Made by a program: the position numbers and the translations under genes. Below are positions 32,915 through 44,428 of a DNA stretch of 64,000 nucleotides, piece after piece. The DNA lies in NCBI RefSeq assembly GCF_017591425.1, contig NW_024465885.1, forward strand, positions 37,518,501-37,582,500, read 5' to 3'. Source of the stretch: Ochotona curzoniae (Eukaryota > Chordata > Mammalia > Lagomorpha > Ochotonidae). Positions within the stretch are counted from its first letter, which is position 1, and every line of letters begins with the position of its first letter. The notes under the pieces are model-generated. The model searched no databases, had not been told where the DNA came from, and was given only the letters and a program-made list of their open reading frames with translations.

Positions 32915-33007
32915 TTCATTAATCCGTTCATGAGGTCCTAATCACATCACACAGAGGTAATTAAACTTCAACATGTTGTTTGGGGGATACATTCGAATCG
33001 TAGCAGT
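32915..33007 (-). mobile_element. MaLR-type LTR fragment
   Basis: CATGAGGTCCTAATCACATC, then TTAAACTTCAACATGTTGTTTGGGGG and TTCGAATCGTAGCAG correspond to the reverse complement of the conserved start of MST/THE1-like LTRs. Fragment only. Confidence 0.6.
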
Positions 33008-34034
33008 TTCAAATGAGGGAAAACATTGAAATATTATAATGAAATGTTACAAATAGTAAAGGATGTACATGCTAACTTAGACAAATACAAATCTTCGTAA
33101 ATGCTTAGAAGTGTTGACCCACAAAAATAAACCAATGTGACAGCAGTAGACAATTACTGACATTCAAGTAAAAGAAACGTTAAAAAGCCAGACTAGCCAT
33201 AAATGACCCTGTCAAGAACAAATGTGTACATCCATGAACTTATACTTAATGGTAGTAACCTTGTCAGCTACATGTTGTTTGACATTTGCAGTAGGATGTA
33301 TGAAGATGAGATTGATGAATTTATTAGCATTATGAATCCTGCAAAATGAAATACTTAACACATTTTATTAAGGGAACTAAAAATCTAGTAGTTTGGAAAG
33401 GACAAAGATCCTAACTGTTTTAAATTGGGTTCTCAAAGGGCAAGGAAAATAAAGCAGTCGTGTTTTTTTCCTAAATGATGAAAGGATGGAATACACATCT
33501 CTTCCATCACATTGTGTTTATGGGGCCATTAGGGTCAGAGGCAATTATGTAAGTCCAGAAGAGCACAGGGCTGAGGATCATCATGGAGGGAAATGCCAAA
33601 TGCTGAGTCAGACCCTGGACAAGAAGTTCTGTTCTTTTTCAAAAGAAAAAGATTAGGCATTTGAGGCTGAGATGCATTCACTTATTGATTCAGCCAATAT
33701 TTGGAGCGTACTTCTTATGTGCTGTGTCCTGGGCTTGTTACTGTGGTTAAGGACATGGAAGGCAGAAATGTGCTCCCAAATTCAGTTTGTCAAATTACAT
33801 TGCTTCTGATCATTATGTACCTGCTTCTGATCATTGCTGGGATTTGTAGGATATGTCCACCTTTGCGTGGTGTCCTAGAGTGCTCCAATATTTACAGATG
33901 TAACTTTAATGAGTACAATAGTAAGGTTTGGATAAATAACTAGAATGTTGATTTTGTTAGATTGTGTCAGAACAATTTCTTACATTTTTTTTCTGACTAC
34001 TTGAATTATATACATATATATAACTATATATATT
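33008..34034. other. AT-rich intergenic sequence, mostly unassigned
   Basis: Near 33675-33760 the string CATTCACTTATTGATTCAGCCAATATTTGGAGCG followed by TATGTGCTGTGTCCTGGGC resembles a common ancient mammalian repeat segment (the CAACAAATATTTATTGAGC type), family not assigned. The rest is unremarkable. Confidence 0.4.
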
Positions 34035-34362
34035 TTTTAAATTTTAGCATTTTTATTGAAAAGGTGGATTTGCAGAAGGAAGGAAAGACAGAGAGAGAGA
34101 TAGCTCTTCCATCTGCTGGTTCACTCTCAAATGGCTTCAATGACTGGAGCTGAGCTGATCTGAAGCCTGGAGCCAAGAGACTCTTCTGAACCTCCCATGT
34201 GAACGCAGGAGAACAAGGCCTTGGGACATCCTCACTGCTTATTCAGGCCATAAATAGGAAGCTGGATCGGAAGTAGAGCTGCTGGGACATGAGTTGGCAA
34301 CTATCTGGGATGCTGGCACTTGCAGGTAGATGGTTAACCAACGGAGCCATCATACACTTCTC
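34035..34362 (-). repeat. CSINE
   Basis: TTTTTATTGAAAAGGTGGATTTGCAG tail, AGACAGAGAGAGAGATAGC, TCTTCCATCTGCTGGTTCACTC, GCTGAGCTGATCTGAAGCC, and head GGTTAACCAACGGAGCCATC. Confidence 0.85.
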
Positions 34363-34987
34363 TAGATTATATTCTGGTATTATTTTATGTGTACAAATTT
34401 CCCAAAGACAAATTTATTTTAGAGAAAATTATTTTTGATGGTTCCTTCATGTGTTAATAAAAGAGTGATGTTTTCTTATAATGACTATAAAAATATTGTA
34501 TCTTGCCTTTTAAAATAAAAATATTTAAATAATGTTTGAACATTGGGAACCAAATGTTTTCCTTTTCATGAAACCAAATCATCAATGAAGAACTTCCACA
34601 TGACTGTGTCTTAATGTATAAAATTTCTTTGTTTAAATTATCTTTATGATTGTACCTTTACCATTTTGTTTATGTGTCAACTTAATGCCCACTAAGATAC
34701 CTGGGAGTGGTAAGTTAGGGTTTTAAAAATTCATTTGTATCGAGTGGACTCTTTCCTGAGAAAATAGGTATGTGAATAAGAAGAAGATAAATATTTCAGG
34801 CAATGATACTAAAGATTTCTTACTTTTTTGACACGTTGTGTGTGAGAAACTTAACTTATGAGGAATTAATTCTATTACTTAGCAACTTTCTATTTATTTC
34901 AATACATTGTTAACAGCCTATATTTTACAAGTAATTCATATAATGAAACACTGAATATCAATTATATGCATTAAGAAGAATGACAAA
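34363..34987. other. AT-rich intergenic sequence, nothing recognised
   Basis: Unique DNA up to the 5' end of the old L1. Confidence 0.4.
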
Positions 34988-36181
34988 GAGAATCTAGATG
35001 GCAGAGTAGGGTAAGGACACGTTTAAATACATGGAGAAACATTAGCCAGTGTGAAGCAGAGAGAGCACATTCCAGGAAATAGGAGAGGACAGCAGAGGGG
35101 CACCCGGAGACTGACAAAGGAAAGCAGCAGACACAATGGTGTTGTGTTGCAGTGACCAATACCCCAGCTGCATTCAGCAAACAGTGATCTGAACTGCACC
35201 AGCATGCAGAACTCCAGCAGCAACGAGGTGGGAAGGGGCATTCACTGGGTGCTCAGGAGGTGAACCTAGACAAAGATTTGCACATCCTGTTGGTCTGTTT
35301 GATTTGACCAGGTCAGAGACTGAGTGGCAAGTCCCAGACTGGCAGTACGTGAACAAGTTGAATTTCACAGCCCAGTTGATCTCCTACAGCTGAATCAGGT
35401 GCCATTTTGTGTAGGGAGCAAAGGCTGTGGGACTAGACTATGCATGCACCGAACTGGGAGTTAATTCATTTCTGGCTCAATGTACTGCAACAGCATGGCA
35501 TCCTACAGGCTCCACCCAAGATAACTCAGACCTGACAGCCAGAAGATTAAGAACTCTGGTAGAGACAGATCAGTTGCAATTTTGTACCCTGTGGCAAAGT
35601 CTTTAAGATTTCAGGGAAGTCAGTGAGCTGTGCATGCGCTGAGCTGGCAAACAACTCATTGAGCTCAATGCATTGCACTGATCCTACAGGGAAAATAATA
35701 CCGACTTTGGAATCATATGGGCCAAAATAGGTCCGTGTGGCCCCCCAGACATAACAGCCAATAGGTTCCAGCAAGATCAGCACCATCAACACAATAGCTA
35801 TATAGGACAACTGGTGTCTCCATAATCCTGGGAACTGCTCAAATAGAAGTGGGAGAACGGTACAGACAATGGTACAGCCTCAGCATGGTATCACAGGAGG
35901 TGGAGAGTGGTGAGCCAGGAGCTGGGGCTATGGAGACTATGGTGGAAGTCTAACATAAGAACCAATACCTGAATACTGGGGGGAGTAGCACAAGTGACTG
36001 CAAAGAGCTGTGTACCAACCACAGTAAGTAAAATCAAACTGTAGACCTGTGGGTGACACAGCTAAGAAACCTACCCCAAGGAGAAGAATCTGATAATGAG
36101 AAGTACAATGACCAAGAGCAAAGGAGGAGGCAAAGGCACAATGAATGTTTTTGAAAACTCCCCTGAAAAGGAGCAAAGCCT

Positions 36182-37073
36182 TTGCCAACTTCAGAGTTGA
36201 CTGAAGAAGACGTTGAGAAAATGGGGGATACAGAATTCAAAAAACTTGTAAAATTTCTTACCAACAATGAGAAGTACATAAAGCAGACATTCAAGGAGTT
36301 TAAAGAATATGTTACACAGGAAATGAATCAAATGAAAGCTGATACATCAGAAATGAAAAATACAGTGGAGCAAATTAAATATACAGTGGAGAGTCTCCAA
36401 AATAGAATAAGGGAGGCAGAAGAAAGAATCTCAGAATTGGAAGATATTTTCTGTCACCAGGAGGAAACAAACAAAAAGCTGGAATCAGAGCAGGGTCAAG
36501 CTAAAAAAAAAATTCAAGAATTGAAAGACACTATTAAAAGGCCAAATATAAGAGTTATGGGAGTCCCAGTAGGTGCAGAAAGAGAAGCTGGGTTTAACAA
36601 TGCATTCAATGAAATAATAGGGGGAAATTTCCCCAATCTTGAGAAATAATTGGGAAACAACAGCCAGGAGGGGCATAGAATTCCCAACAGGCTTGACCAA
36701 AAGTGATCTTCATCACAACACAAGATAATCAAGCTCTCTTTAATCCAACATAAGGAAAAGATATTTAAATGTGCACGTGAAAAAAATGAATTGACGTATA
36801 GAGGAATGACAATTAGACTCACGGGAGACCTCTCACAGGAAACTCTACAGGCCAGAAGAGAATGGAGTGACACATTCCAGATTCTAAAAGCAATAAATTG
36901 CCCAGGATAACATATCCAGCAGAATTTTCCTTTGTCTTTGAAAATGAAATAAAATTCTTCCATAGTAAAGAAAAGTTCAAAGAATATGCCTCTTCCAAAC
37001 CTGCCTTACAAATGATGCTTAAAGATGTTCTCTTGACAGAGAAGAATAGCGCTCTCCAAAACCAAAGGCAAAT
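36182..37073 (+). pseudogene. Degenerate L1 ORF1
   Basis: The open part (to 36649) encodes a long coiled coil (residues about 25-120, with heptads such as LQNRIREAEERISELED) and the start of the RNA-recognition domain (NIRVMGVPVGAEREAG, FNEIIGGNFPNLEK), the usual layout of the L1 RNA chaperone. It then stops; downstream sequence continues the domain in other frames (ETLQARREW-like near 36840, YPAEFSFVFENEIKFF-like near 36910). Length before the break is about half that of an intact ORF1p. Confidence 0.85.
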
Positions 37074-37296
37074 GTGAAGAACATCCCAGTAAATTAACAG
37101 AAGATTGTCAAAGAACAACCCATTGCTGGAATGACAGAACTGAATTACCACTCATTCCTATTAACCCTGAATGTAAATGGCTTAAACTCATCAGTCAAAA
37201 TTCTTAAATAACTAGACTGGATTAAAAAACAAACCCGTTTATTTATGCCTACAGGAGACATATCTTAACAACAAAGATCATTGTAAACTATATCTC

Positions 37297-37475
37297 ATGG
37301 ATTTGGACTTTTTTAAAAGCTTAATCTCTTCAAAACTCATTAAATTCTTCACTGACTCATAAATCATATAGTAGCATCATTTGTTCAAGGTTCTTGATTT
37401 GCTTTTTCATTTCTTCAGCGACACATTAATCATTCAGTAGCATGTTATTTAACTTCATGATGTTGTAAATTTCTA
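37297..37475 (-). mobile_element. Inverted L1 ORF2 segment
   Basis: Translating the minus strand gives remnants of the ORF2 stretch between endonuclease and RT domains, in reverse orientation to the L1 pieces on both sides. Likely made during insertion (twin-priming type) or by a later internal inversion. Confidence 0.6.
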
Positions 37476-37835
37476 TTTTTCTTCCTGTTACTGATTTTGT
37501 GTTGTGGCTTTTCATTCACAGGGATGTACAGCAACTGTGAAATGGAGACTGTATCCAGATATGAGGATACAATGCAGTATGCATTTCTACTTCCAGATAG
37601 ACTCCTAATGAAACTGTTTACTATATCTTGACAATAGGATGCTGGACTCTCTGCCTGTTGTCCATGCCCATAATGATGGACATATGACTGTGTATGAAGA
37701 ACTATACTATAGTCATAATGTAGCAGAGCTCAGTGGTGCACAGAGGGAGCTTGGGGAGGGGCTTAGGCAAATCCTAGGACCTATGGAGCTGTATCATAAA
37801 CTAATGATAATAATAATAAAAAAGAAGCATTAAAA

Positions 37836-38909
37836 ATTCCAAATAGTTATAACCTAATCCATAGCTAATTTGTTCTATATTGGCCATTAATACATGAAAT
37901 TGTTAACTTACAAGAAAAGCCTTAATATGCAAACCAATTAAAATATGTTTAAATAGTGAGTGTGCTTCATAAAAATTTTAGATTTTTAGATTGTCTTCAC
38001 TGCTTCAACAAAACATTTAGTTCACTGATTCATTAGTATTCTATAAATAGCTTGAATTTTTAATATGAATAATATTACTCTGTTAGTGCTTGGTGTTGTA
38101 TTAGAATTAAAATACAGAGATAAATGAAATTTAGTAAGATTTTGTTACTTCCACTAAAGAATTTTCTTAGTAAGTAAAAAATTGGAACCATAGACTGTAA
38201 TAACACAAAATTATTTGCTTATGATGGATAATTACTGCTCTATGGTATGTGAAGTTTCCATGAGTTTGGAAAAAAATACTGAATGTTTGTTAGAAGTTAA
38301 GAGATCCTATGATAAGTAGAGATTATGTTAGACACTAAGAAGTGAAAAGAAATTAAAATTGGTCATTCACAAGTTAATTAAGATAATAGCTTGACTATAA
38401 ATGAGGAATACTTAAGAAAAGCTCAAGGGAACATTAAAAATAGTCCTGTTTATCATCAATTTTATGTGTTCAGAAACCTATACATACTGAGATTAAATGT
38501 TTATCTAAAGCCACAGTTAGATCATGCAGAACCAGTTTCTATCTTGTTAAGCCTTCTTTCTTTGCAAGCCATTGCCTTTTATTAACAGAAGAATATGTGC
38601 CACTTAATTTTGATTGCCTAAGAAAATACACTTGAAAAACTCTGAAATGTGATCACATGTGGTCAAGTTTGAAATTAATTTAGCTTAATAAAGACTATTT
38701 GGAGGCAGAACCACAATTCTAGAATATCCATTTGAGGCTTGGCAAGTTGGAATGACAATCTGTAACTCTATTTTTACCAGTTGTCAGTCACTGATACATT
38801 GAGTTGAACTCTGCCAGCTAAATTTAATTTTTAAAACTTTTTCCATTTTTTTTGGATTTCATTGTACAAAGGATAGCGAATTTTTTTTAGGTATGAAATT
38901 CACTTCATC

Positions 38910-38955
<46 letters not shown>

Positions 38956-39874
38956 ATGACCAGGTTCCATCAGGCTGCTTCAGACTTCAGTAAAAGAAGC
39001 TCCTTTTGGGGGGTTTCAAGTAATGGAATGAAGATCATTATGCTCCATGATCCTAAAATATTTGTAGAGATCACGAAATGATACACTTCACCTTATCCCT
39101 GAAATACAGCCATTCAAATCAGACAACTAACCATCACCTTCCTAACAAAGATTTACCAGGTGTCTGACTCACGTCCTCAGAGCACTGAATCCTCCAGCTC
39201 TGAATCATAGAAATACATTGAACTGCCATGTGTCTTTTGCCGCTGCAGGATTAGAAAACCTCTTAGATTTTCCTTGAATCTAATAAATTTGCTACTTGAA
39301 ATTCATGTGTCAGTTACTTTGTGAAATGTCTCATAGTTCAGATTTTTACAATTTGCTTTCATGAGTATTCATGCATCCTTGGCAGGAATTTCATGAAATG
39401 TCGCTGCTTCCTTGTTTTCCTTGCATCCTGTGTGCAATGCCTGCACATGACTTAGGTGATGACTGATGATTTTCACTTGAATCCCTGGGCTAACAGGGTA
39501 TCTGCCATGTTTCTTCACAGTCAGGTTTACTCTCTTCCCATTTGTAGATAATCACTATTTCATGGTGAAGTATTTGTAAACCATGCAAACATTTTGTTCC
39601 TCACCAAGCTTTCAAGTAATTTGTTTTTTTTTAAAGACTACAGTCTACCATTTTATTTAAAATCTCTTATTATTTTTGTCATTCTGACGGTTTCCATAGA
39701 ATCTTTTCACATATCTCCTTTATTTCTTGAACATTTCCAGACTTTCTGGCGCAATCAAACATTTTAGGCTAATTTTATACTTATGCTGTCTCATCCTGGA
39801 ATTGATCATTTTGGATAAGCAGTTCTGCTTCCTGTTAATTGAGAATAGCATGCAGAAGCAAAAATTTGGTCATG
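37836..39874. other. AT-rich intergenic sequence with GT microsatellite
   Basis: About 2 kb without recognised genes or interspersed repeats, apart from the (GT)22 at 38911-38954. Confidence 0.45.
38911..38954. repeat. (TG)22 microsatellite
   Basis: Uninterrupted TG dinucleotides. Confidence 0.95.
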
Positions 39875-40303
39875 TTATGAATTGAATAAGATTTAGCTTC
39901 CAAAGTTGTGCATATATTTAAACTTCAAAGTATTGTGCTAATGACTGATGAATTAAGAATGAGGACTGAATCTATTTATGGCATCAGGGAGGCTCCACTA
40001 GAGTACGTGTGTGTGTGGCGGGGGGTGCGGGGGGCAGTGACTGCCCTGAGAAGACTGCTCTTCAGAATGGATTGGTTCTAAAGCCAAACAAGCCTATTGC
40101 GCCTATCTCTGCTTCCTGACTTTCCAGGTGATCATTCCTTCACTCTTGTTCCACCACTGCCAGTCTCCGCCAGATGCCAGATTTCCAGGGCCACCTACAC
40201 TTGAAGTGGGAACCTTGTATCATAAGCCAAGATAAACCTTCTTCCTTCCAAGTTGTTCTTCTTAAGTATTCCAGTTAGAGAAACAAAAAGTTGACTAATA
40301 CAG
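39875..40303 (+). mobile_element. MaLR-like LTR relic
   Basis: TGTTATGAATTGAATAAGATTTAG at the start, CCACTGCCAGTCTCCGCCAGATGCC, AGCCAAGATAAACCTTCTTCC, and GAGAAACAAAAAGTTGACTAATACAG at the end. TG...CA-like termini and the AGATAAACC polyadenylation-site region fit an ERVL-MaLR solo LTR, younger-looking than those at 10.8 and 57.2 kb. Confidence 0.6.
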
Positions 40304-40713
40304 GTTGGTAAGTGTGGTCATTGCTCTTTGAGTGTTACTGCCCTCAGAGCGTCTTAGAATAGGGGAATTAATGAGTATATGGTAATTTGCCCACAATTTT
40401 TCCAGTTTCAATTTAGCATCACTGTTTTTTTTTTCTTTCCTGTTTCTTTTGGGAGGGGAGTTGTTTGTTTTGTTGTGTTTTTCCATTTAAAAATTTACAG
40501 CTTTCTTTTCTGGTAGTGAGAAATTTGACTCCAGTTACATTGAATATATCTATTTCATCCATCTTTCCCTGCCTTTTTATAATCTCACTGAATTCCATTC
40601 AAACCAGCATCACTCTTCTAAGCTTTAAATACCCATTCTGCAGAGTCTTCCTACATTGATGCTTTTGCCACTCTCCTTATTCTTTCTCTATCTTTCTATA
40701 TCTTTCTTTTTTG
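40304..40713. other. Intergenic sequence, nothing recognised
   Basis: T-rich, with a short TCTTTCTATC-type pyrimidine run near 40680 beside the SINE tail. Confidence 0.4.
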
Positions 40714-40993
40714 AAAAGATTAATTTATTGAAAAACGGACTTACAGAAAAATGGAGACACAGAGAAAAACATCTTTCATCTACTGGTTTTACTCACCAGG
40801 CGGCCACAGTAGGCAGAGTTGAGCCGACCCGAGGGCAGGAGTCAGGAGCTTCTTTCAGGTCTCCCATGCAGGTGCAGAATCCCAAGGCCTTGGGCCGTCC
40901 TCTGCTGCTTTCCCAGGCCATAAGCGGGGAGCTAGATGGGATCTCGGTGCATGCAAAGCGAGGATGTAGCCACTAGGGCATCACACTGAGCCC
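40714..40993 (-). repeat. CSINE
   Basis: AAAAGATTAATTTATTGAAAAACGG tail, GGTCTCCCATGCAGGTGCAGAATCCC, GGCCGTCCTCTGCTGCTTTCCCAGGCC, head TAGCCACTAGGGCATCACACTGAGCCC. Confidence 0.88.
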
Positions 40994-41224
40994 TCTTTAG
41001 CTTTTGACACCCCAAACTGGGCATTTAGCTTACATGTTCCCACTGCTGTCAAGGTGTTGGTCTACTTAGTCCCACTTGTCAGATTTATGATTTCACATTG
41101 CTCAGGAAGGAAAGGAAGGAAGAGGAAACAAAAACTCATTAGGCTTAAAGACTAAATGCTTAATTGCTGAAATATATTTAAAAATCGGTATATTTTTAAA
41201 GAGCAGGGATGTCATATTTCTGGA
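40994..41224. other. Short unique spacer
   Basis: Contains a small GGAAGGAA run near 41105. Nothing else seen. Confidence 0.4.
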
Positions 41225-41575
41225 ATCTTTTTTTTTTATTTAGAAAAACAGTGTTAGCATAAAAGTATTTCCCAACAAAGATAATCATAATACTATGAAA
41301 AAGAAACTCGAAAAATTTAAACATGGTAGAGTTTACTCCTCAAATGCTCGTGATATGAAGGGTTAGGCTCTATTGCAGTTAGAGACGAGGAACTCAAGTC
41401 AGGTCTCCCACGTGGTTGGCAGAGAAGCAACTTTGAATTATCACCTGCTGCCTCCCCTGCTATGTATTAACAAGAAGCAGGATGAAAAGCTGAGGATGCA
41501 GGATTTGAGCTAGGCACTCTACGGTGGGATGTGGGTGTCCCAAGTGGCAACAAGCCACTATGTAAAGACTAGCCT
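41225..41575 (-). repeat. CSINE, very diverged
   Basis: The right half is recognisable (GTCAGGTCTCCCACGTGG, CACCTGCTGCCTCCCC, AACAAGAAGCAGGATG, CTACGGTGGGATGTGGGTGTCCCAAG, then AGACTAGCC). The left half is heavily mutated, so the left boundary is uncertain. Confidence 0.55.
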
Positions 41576-42157
41576 CGGAAAGTCTTGGTTAAAGACTTAA
41601 GTTTACATGAAAAGGTAGCAGATACAATTCCCATTAAAGACAAAGCTTTAGGACCCATTTTTTTCTCCTTCAGGTAGAAATCCCTTAAAAACACACTGTT
41701 AGGTTCACTTGTCATTTTTGTCATACAGAAATATAGTCCTGGATTTTGTGCTTGTAAGGGACTGATCTTTTTGTCACAGAAATGTAATATATAAATAATC
41801 TTTTCTTAGCGGTAATAAGACCTTTTAAGTCATTTGCAGCTTTGCTGGGTCACGAAGTATTATACCTTTCATTTGAGCTGTGGGAATCTACTTTCTCAAA
41901 ATATAATTACTAGATAATATGATAATCCCCCAACCCCCCCAAAAAAAACCACAACCAGTGAGATGGTTAGTTTTACATCGCAGGCTATGTAGACAGAGCC
42001 AGAGTGATCATTTGATTAAGACTGAACCCCAGCATTTCACGTTCTCAATGATGGAAACTTCTTTCCTGAGTATTAGCATGTCCTTAAGATTCGTTTTAGT
42101 TTATTGGTTTAAATGAAGAATGCTGTTAAGATGACAAACTCAAGCAGATACCATAAA
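41576..42157. other. Intergenic sequence, nothing recognised
   Basis: AT-rich, with a C-run/A-run near 41930-41950. Confidence 0.4.
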
Positions 42158-42489
42158 TGTTTTTAGAGGTTTATTTATTTTTACTGAAGAGGCAGATTTA
42201 CAGAGAGGTAGAGAGACAGAGAGGAAGATCTTCCATCTGCTAATTCACTCCCCAAGTGGCAGCAATGGCTGCAGCTGAGCTGATTCGAAGCCAGCAGTCA
42301 GGAGTCTCTTTCAAGTCTCCCACGTGGGTGCAGGGTCCCAAGCCCTTGGGCCATCCTCAACTGCTTTCCCAGTTCACAAACAGGGATCTGATTGGGAAGC
42401 AGGGCTGCCAGGATATGAACCAGTGCCCATATGGCATCTTGGCGCGTGCAAGGCAAGGACTTTACCTGCTAGGCTACTGTGCTGGGTCT
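42158..42489 (-). repeat. CSINE
   Basis: Near full-length: tail TTTATTTATTTTTACTGAAGAGGCAG, GAGGAAGATCTTCCATCTGC, TCCCACGTGGGTGCAGGGTCCC, GAACCAGTGCCCATATGGCATC, and head CTGCTAGGCTACTGTGCTGGG. Confidence 0.9.
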
Positions 42490-42696
42490 TGATATTGTAA
42501 AACTTTTTTACACCAAATAGTGCCAGGTTCTGCTCGAGAAAGACAGGGTGATGATGATTTCTAGTATTATTTACTTTATGATTTATTGCATTGATAGGTC
42601 AAAAGGGAACCTGTGTTTAATCAGGTTGCTACAGTTGCCCTATGTGCTCCTGAAGGCATCTTTCCTTGGATCCAGACACCTAGGAGCTGATCATTG
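42490..42696. other. Short unique spacer
   Basis: No feature recognised. Confidence 0.4.
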
Positions 42697-42852
42697 CCCC
42701 TTTTCCTTCCTTCCTTCCTTCCTTCCTTCCTTCCTTCCTTCCTTCCTTCCTTCCTTCCTTCCTTCCTCCCTCCCTCCCTCCCTCCCTCCTTTCCTTCCTC
42801 TCTCTCCTTCTTTCCTTTCTTCCTTCCTTTCTCTCTTTCTCTCTTCCTTTTT
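42697..42852. repeat. Polypyrimidine (CCTT)n/(CCCT)n microsatellite
   Basis: About 155 bp of pyrimidines: pure CCTT tetramers to about 42765, then CCCT units, then mixed CT. It joins directly to the A/T tail of the next, minus-strand SINE, the usual birthplace of such tracts. Frames through it give Leu-Pro-Ser-Phe repeats of no meaning. Confidence 0.95.
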
Positions 42853-43141
42853 AAGGTTTTCTTTTACTTACTTGAAAAGTAGGGTTACAAAGAGAAAGGG
42901 AAAGACAGGATGAGAAAAGTCTTCATCTGCCAGTTCACTCCCCAAACGCCCACAACAGCTGGAGCAGGGCCACGCCTAGGCAAGAAGCAGGAACTTCTTC
43001 CGGATCTCCCAAATGATCCATGGGTCCAAACACTTGGGTCATGCTCTGTTGATTTCCCAAGCGCATTTGCAGAGAAGTGCCCATGTGGGTTGCTGGTGCT
43101 ATAGGCTGTGGCTTAATGCGCTGTGCCACAATGCATGCCCC
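42853..43141 (-). repeat. CSINE, diverged
   Basis: AAGGTTTTCTTTTACTTACTTG tail, CACTCCCCAAACGCCCACAACAGC, CATGCTCTGTTGATTTCCC, head GGCTTAATGCGCTGTGCCACAATGC. Confidence 0.85.
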
Positions 43142-44110
43142 AGTCGTTGTTCTTTCCAGATGAGCTGAGATCACCACCTGCTACTATTCATTTCATGAAA
43201 GAGAAACCTCATTTTTTGAAGTTGAATGTCACTGGAGACACACATGCTTCTGCTTCACCCTGTGGGAAACCTTGAAATAACTTCAAGGTATTCTTTATGG
43301 AAATGCTGATACATATTGGACAAATGGTTTATTGTTAAATTTGGAGCTGAAAGACCTAGATTGAATCCTGATATTGTCAGTTACCAGCAATGTGACCTCA
43401 GTTTACTTGTTCATAAAAATAGAATGCTATCGTTGTTATATAATTGTTTTCTGTGCCTTAGTTTTTAAAAAACTAGTTAAAATCATCCTCAGATTTAACA
43501 TGCCATGCAAAGGAAAGGCTCTGATAGTATTTTGTAAAACACTATTTAAAGACAAAATAATTCACCTAGAAAAATTTAACTGAAAGCAAATAACTCATAT
43601 TACTTTAAGACGTTTGTGTCAAATTGCAGAGAACTTTGCTTTTGCCAATGTAAATTTGTTTTCTGATTTAATGAATACCAGCTTGTTTACTTGGTCAATG
43701 TTTAAGTAGTTATTTTAAGTTCTAAGGAGTTTCAAAAATTTTAACTCCAAAAAGTCTTTGCCTTGCAAGCAAGTTTAGTTTCAAGGACATTATGCCTAAG
43801 AATCTATTAAGGTCTGATTAAATTCCTCAGCCTTCTCGTCCTGGTCCTAGATAGAGAATATTTCAGGGCAGGAGTGGAAAATAACTGTTTTTCCTCAGTG
43901 AATCTGAGGTTCTGCATCACATATTCCTAGTAGACAGACCCTGGCTCTGGTCATGTTCCTTAGCCTTCTTGTTTCTGCAAGTTAGTGATTTCCTGTGTAT
44001 TTGCCAGGTTGCACAGCTGGCAGTTTGTGGTTGTGTATTCTCTTTTTGCCTGAGCAACTAAGGCTTTGAGTAATTCTAAGAAATCAGAAACTTTAAAAAA
44101 TGGAATCAGA
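43142..44110. other. Intergenic sequence with a possible MIR fragment
   Basis: At 43330-43430 the string TTGGAGCTGAAAGACCTAG, TTGAATCCTGATATTGTCAGTTACCAGC, AATGTGACCTCAG, TTACTTG fits the MIR core in forward orientation. Nothing else recognised. Confidence 0.5.
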
Positions 44111-44417
44111 GGCTGGCACTGTGGTACAGTAAGTTAAGTTTCTACCTGTGGTGGCAGCATCCAAATGGGTGCTGGCTCCAGTCCTGGCTGTTCCACTTCA
44201 GATCCAGCTCCTTGCTAATGTGCCTGGGAAAGCAGAGGAGGATGGCCCAAGCCCTTGGGACCTTGCACCCACGTGGGAGACCCAGAAGCTTCAGTCTCCT
44301 GATTTCAGACCTGCCAGGCTTTGGCCATTGATGTCCTTTGGGGAGTAAACCAGCAAATAGAAGATCTCTCTTATCTCTCTCTGTGAATCTGACTTCCAAA
44401 TAAAAATAAATAATTAT
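44111..44417 (+). repeat. CSINE with target-site duplication
   Basis: GGCTGGCACTGTGGTACAGTAAGTTAAG head, GGCAGCATCCAAATGGGTGCTGG, CTAATGTGCCTGGGAAAGC, CACCCACGTGGGAGACCC, tail TCTGACTTCCAAATAAAAATAAATAA. TTTAAAAAATG is found on both sides (44092-44102 and 44418-44428). This copy has the TAATGTGCCTGGGAAAGC and TGACTTCCAAATAAA features of the rabbit-shared subfamily. Confidence 0.9.
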
Positions 44418-44428
44418 TTTAAAAAATG

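Larger units (their letters stand above)
34988..37835 (+). mobile_element. Old rearranged LINE-1
   Basis: Plus-strand parts in order: a 5' UTR starting near 34988 (GAATCTAGATGGCAGAGTAGGG), an ORF1 region about 36180-37073, the first 165 or so bases of ORF2 (CTGAATGTAAATGGCTTAAACTC near 37170, TACAGGAGACATATC near 37250), then a break at about 37297. The next block, about 37297-37475, is ORF2 from several hundred bases further on but in the opposite orientation (read on the minus strand it gives [14 protein letters not shown] residues). A lagomorph-type L1 3' UTR on the plus strand (about 37510-37835) follows, ending in an A-rich (TAA)n tail. Most of ORF2, including all RT, is gone. Inert. Confidence 0.8.

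Noticed and set aside
42697..42852. Regular repeat array that might suggest CRISPR or satellite
   Set aside because: Tetranucleotide microsatellite without spacers, in a mammalian genome.
42548..42913. Open frames through the CCTT repeat (Leu-Pro-Ser-Phe repeats)
   Set aside because: Pure microsatellite translation.
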